Shown here one piece after another: positions 62,521-64,000 of a DNA stretch of 64,000 nt. Both the position numbers and the translations under genes were made by a program. Each line of letters starts with the position of its first letter. Positions within the stretch are counted from its first letter, which is position 1. Source of the DNA: Bradyrhizobium_A sp052115025. Its GTDB lineage: Bacteria; Pseudomonadota; Alphaproteobacteria; Rhizobiales; Xanthobacteraceae. The stretch covers positions 186,001 to 250,000 of the forward strand of contig NZ_JBFRFW010000004.1 in NCBI RefSeq assembly GCF_052115025.1, read 5' to 3'. The notes below the pieces were generated by a model. It was not told the DNA's origin, searched no databases, and saw only the letters and a list, made by a program, of their open reading frames with translations.

Positions 62521-63507
62521 ATGTCCAAAGCTGCCAAGCCTCGCTCTGTCGTCTTCGTGCTCTATGACGGCGTCCAGCTGCTCGATGTCGCCGGCGCGGC
62601 GGAGGTGTTTGCGCTGGCCGGCCAGCTCTCGGGCCAGCCGGCCTATGAGCTGTCTTTCGTCAGCGCGCGGGGGCTGGTGACGTCATCCGCCGGGCTGCCG
62701 CTCGGCGGCGCGCCGCTCGACGCGGCCCCCAAAACGATCCACACCCTGGTGATCCCCGGCGCGACCGAGGCGCCGCTGCGCGCGGCGCTACGCGACCGCG
62801 CACTGATGGGCTGGATCGCGCGCGCGACCCGCCGCAGCACCCGCGTCGTCTCGGTATGCTCGGGCGCGTTCATGCTCGGCGCGCTCGGCCTGCTCGCCGG
62901 CCGCCGCGCCACCACCCACTGGCTGGCGCTCGACCAAATGGCGCGCGCGTTCCCCGACACGACGGTGGAGCGCGAGGCGCTGTTCGTCGAGGACGGCCAT
63001 GTCTGGACCTCGGCCGGCGTCACCACCGGCATCGACCTCGCGATGGCGATCGTCGGCCGCGATCTCGGTGCCGACGTGCCGCTCGCCATCGCGCGCATGC
63101 TGGTGCTGCACCTGGTGCGGCCGGGCGGCCAGTCGCAATTCTCGACGCCGCTGTCGCTGCAGGCCCGGCCGGGCCCCGACCTCGGCCGCTTGATCCCGTG
63201 GCTGGAGACGCGCCTCGACGACGACGTCAGCGTCGCGGCGATGGCGGACGCCATGGGCATGAGCGAGCGCACGTTCCACCGCCGCTGCCGCGACGTGTTT
63301 GGCCTCGCGCCCGGCAAGCTGCTCGCCGAGCTCCGCCTCGACCGCGCCCGCACGCTGCTCGGCGACGACGCCATTCCCGTGAGCACGGTGGCGGCGCGCG
63401 CCGGCTTCTCCGACGCCACCGCATTCAGCAAGGCGTTCGCCAAGCGCTATGGCGCCTCGCCCTCGAGCTATCGCCGCGCGTTCGCACAGGCGGCACAAAA
63501 CGCCTGA
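62521..63507 (+). CDS. GlxA-family regulator (DJ-1/PfpI-like domain plus AraC HTH)
   Basis: A 328-residue regulator. The N-terminal domain (about 1-190) has VVFVLYDGVQLLDVAGAAEVF and VVSVCSGAFMLGALGLLAGR with the elbow Cys. The C-terminal AraC domain (about 215-320) has VAAMADAMGMSERTFHRRCR and VAARAGFSDATAFSKAFAKR. GlxA-type proteins sense small metabolites (for example quaternary amines or nicotinate-like compounds). It is just upstream of another DJ-1/PfpI gene, which it may regulate. Confidence 0.92.
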   Translation: MSKAAKPRSVVFVLYDGVQLLDVAGAAEVFALAGQLSGQPAYELSFVSARGLVTSSAGLPLGGAPLDAAPKTIHTLVIPGATEAPLRAALRDRALMGWIARATRRSTRVVSVCSGAFMLGALGLLAGRRATTHWLALDQMARAFPDTTVEREALFVEDGHVWTSAGVTTGIDLAMAIVGRDLGADVPLAIARMLVLHLVRPGGQSQFSTPLSLQARPGPDLGRLIPWLETRLDDDVSVAAMADAMGMSERTFHRRCRDVFGLAPGKLLAELRLDRARTLLGDDAIPVSTVAARAGFSDATAFSKAFAKRYGASPSSYRRAFAQAAQNA

Positions 63508-63613
63508 CACGCTGGCAGCAATGGCCATGTATTTGTCATGGTCCGTGGCGGACCCCGCCTTCATCATCCCTGCATCACATGGCGCATAGCGGCTGCGCGC
63601 AAGGGAGACCCCG

Positions 63614-64000
63614 ATGAAGTTCGCATTCCTGCTCTATGATGGCATGACCGCCCTCGATCTGATCGGTCCGCACGAGATCCTGAGCCGGCTGCCCGGCGTC
63701 GAGGCGGTGCGGGTGGCGAAGCATGCGGGCCCGATCCACACCGACACCAGCATGACACTGACCGCGGACGCCGGCTTCACCGATGTGAGGCGTGCCGACC
63801 TCCTGCTGGTGCCCGGTGCCGGCAATGCCACCGCGATGCAGGACGATCCGGCAACGCTCGACTGGGTGCGCCGCATCGACACCACCACGCGCTTCACCAC
63901 GTCGGTATGCACCGGCAGCCTCATTCTCGGCGCCGCCGGACTGCTGCAGGGGGTGCGCGCCACCTCGCACTGGGCAGCGCTCGATCGCTTGACCGCATTC
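63614..64000 (+). CDS. DJ-1/PfpI-family protein, isonitrile-hydratase-like (3' end cut by window edge)
   Basis: 129 codons are present. The sequence KFAFLLYDGMTALDLIGPHEIL, then LLLVPGAGNATAMQDDP and TSVCTGSLILGAAGLLQGVRA closely resembles isonitrile hydratase InhA of Pseudomonas, in which the Cys of the SVCTGS elbow is catalytic. Isonitrile hydratase converts isonitriles to N-formamides. GGGAGACC precedes the ATG. About 100 residues should lie beyond the window. Other DJ-1 family roles are possible. Confidence 0.82.
   Translation, partial: MKFAFLLYDGMTALDLIGPHEILSRLPGVEAVRVAKHAGPIHTDTSMTLTADAGFTDVRRADLLLVPGAGNATAMQDDPATLDWVRRIDTTTRFTTSVCTGSLILGAAGLLQGVRATSHWAALDRLTAF

Overview
The window is a high-GC, gene-dense chromosomal segment of an alphaproteobacterium, most likely from the Bradyrhizobium/Rhodopseudomonas/Afipia group (Nitrobacteraceae). 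This is inferred from protein style (acoXABC, liv-type transporters, TetR- and MocR-controlled modules, a histone-H1-like Lys/Ala-rich protein) and from three families of short palindromic intergenic repeats (A, B and C here) of a kind common in that group. I saw no rRNA, tRNA, CRISPR array, transposase or prophage gene. The strand changes often, and most modules sit beside their own regulator.

Layout: 1-1074 is an HPP/CBS membrane protein that runs off the left edge. 2013-8286 holds a winged-helix/TolB-like/TPR regulator followed by a 1485-residue gene that fuses a cytochrome P450 to a DyP-type peroxidase through a membrane segment; this is the most unusual gene in the window. 8379-9539 has small membrane proteins and an AhpD-like protein. 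9691-16351 is an acetoin dehydrogenase locus (acoX-acoA-acoB-acoC, activator acoR upstream) with a visible sigma-54 promoter and inverted-repeat enhancer candidates. 16442-17959 has an alpha/beta hydrolase and a beta-carbonic anhydrase. 17978-24010 is a TriABC-like RND efflux operon (two adaptors, one pump) divergent from a TetR gene, with a 13-bp-arm palindrome between them. 24107-30903 has an MFS permease, the H1-like protein, a two-component system and a CPA2 antiporter.

31032-38863 (all minus strand) holds a flavoprotein/ferredoxin pair, a 2-hydroxychromene-2-carboxylate isomerase-like protein and a complete branched-chain amino-acid-type ABC transporter. 39111-42051 is a TetR gene divergent from an SDR and a saccharopine-dehydrogenase-like gene, separated by three palindromes at an exact 22-bp period. 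42083-50020 is a MacAB-outer-membrane-factor-lipoprotein export operon divergent from a two-component system. 50036-51702 is a MocR regulator divergent from a DUF1127 protein.

52036-61888 reads as one catabolic locus: mtnK-mtnA (5-methylthioribose kinase and isomerase), a ribose-type ABC importer, a bifunctional class II aldolase/short-chain dehydrogenase and a SorC-family regulator. Together these could import methylthioribose or another 5-deoxypentose, phosphorylate and isomerise it, cleave it to DHAP plus an aldehyde, and oxidise or reduce that aldehyde: a DHAP-shunt-like route. 62143-64000 has an ABM-domain protein, a GlxA-type regulator and a truncated DJ-1/PfpI protein resembling isonitrile hydratase.

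The two observations most worth following are the P450-DyP fusion with its neighbouring regulator, and the mtnKA/ABC/aldolase-SDR/SorC locus.
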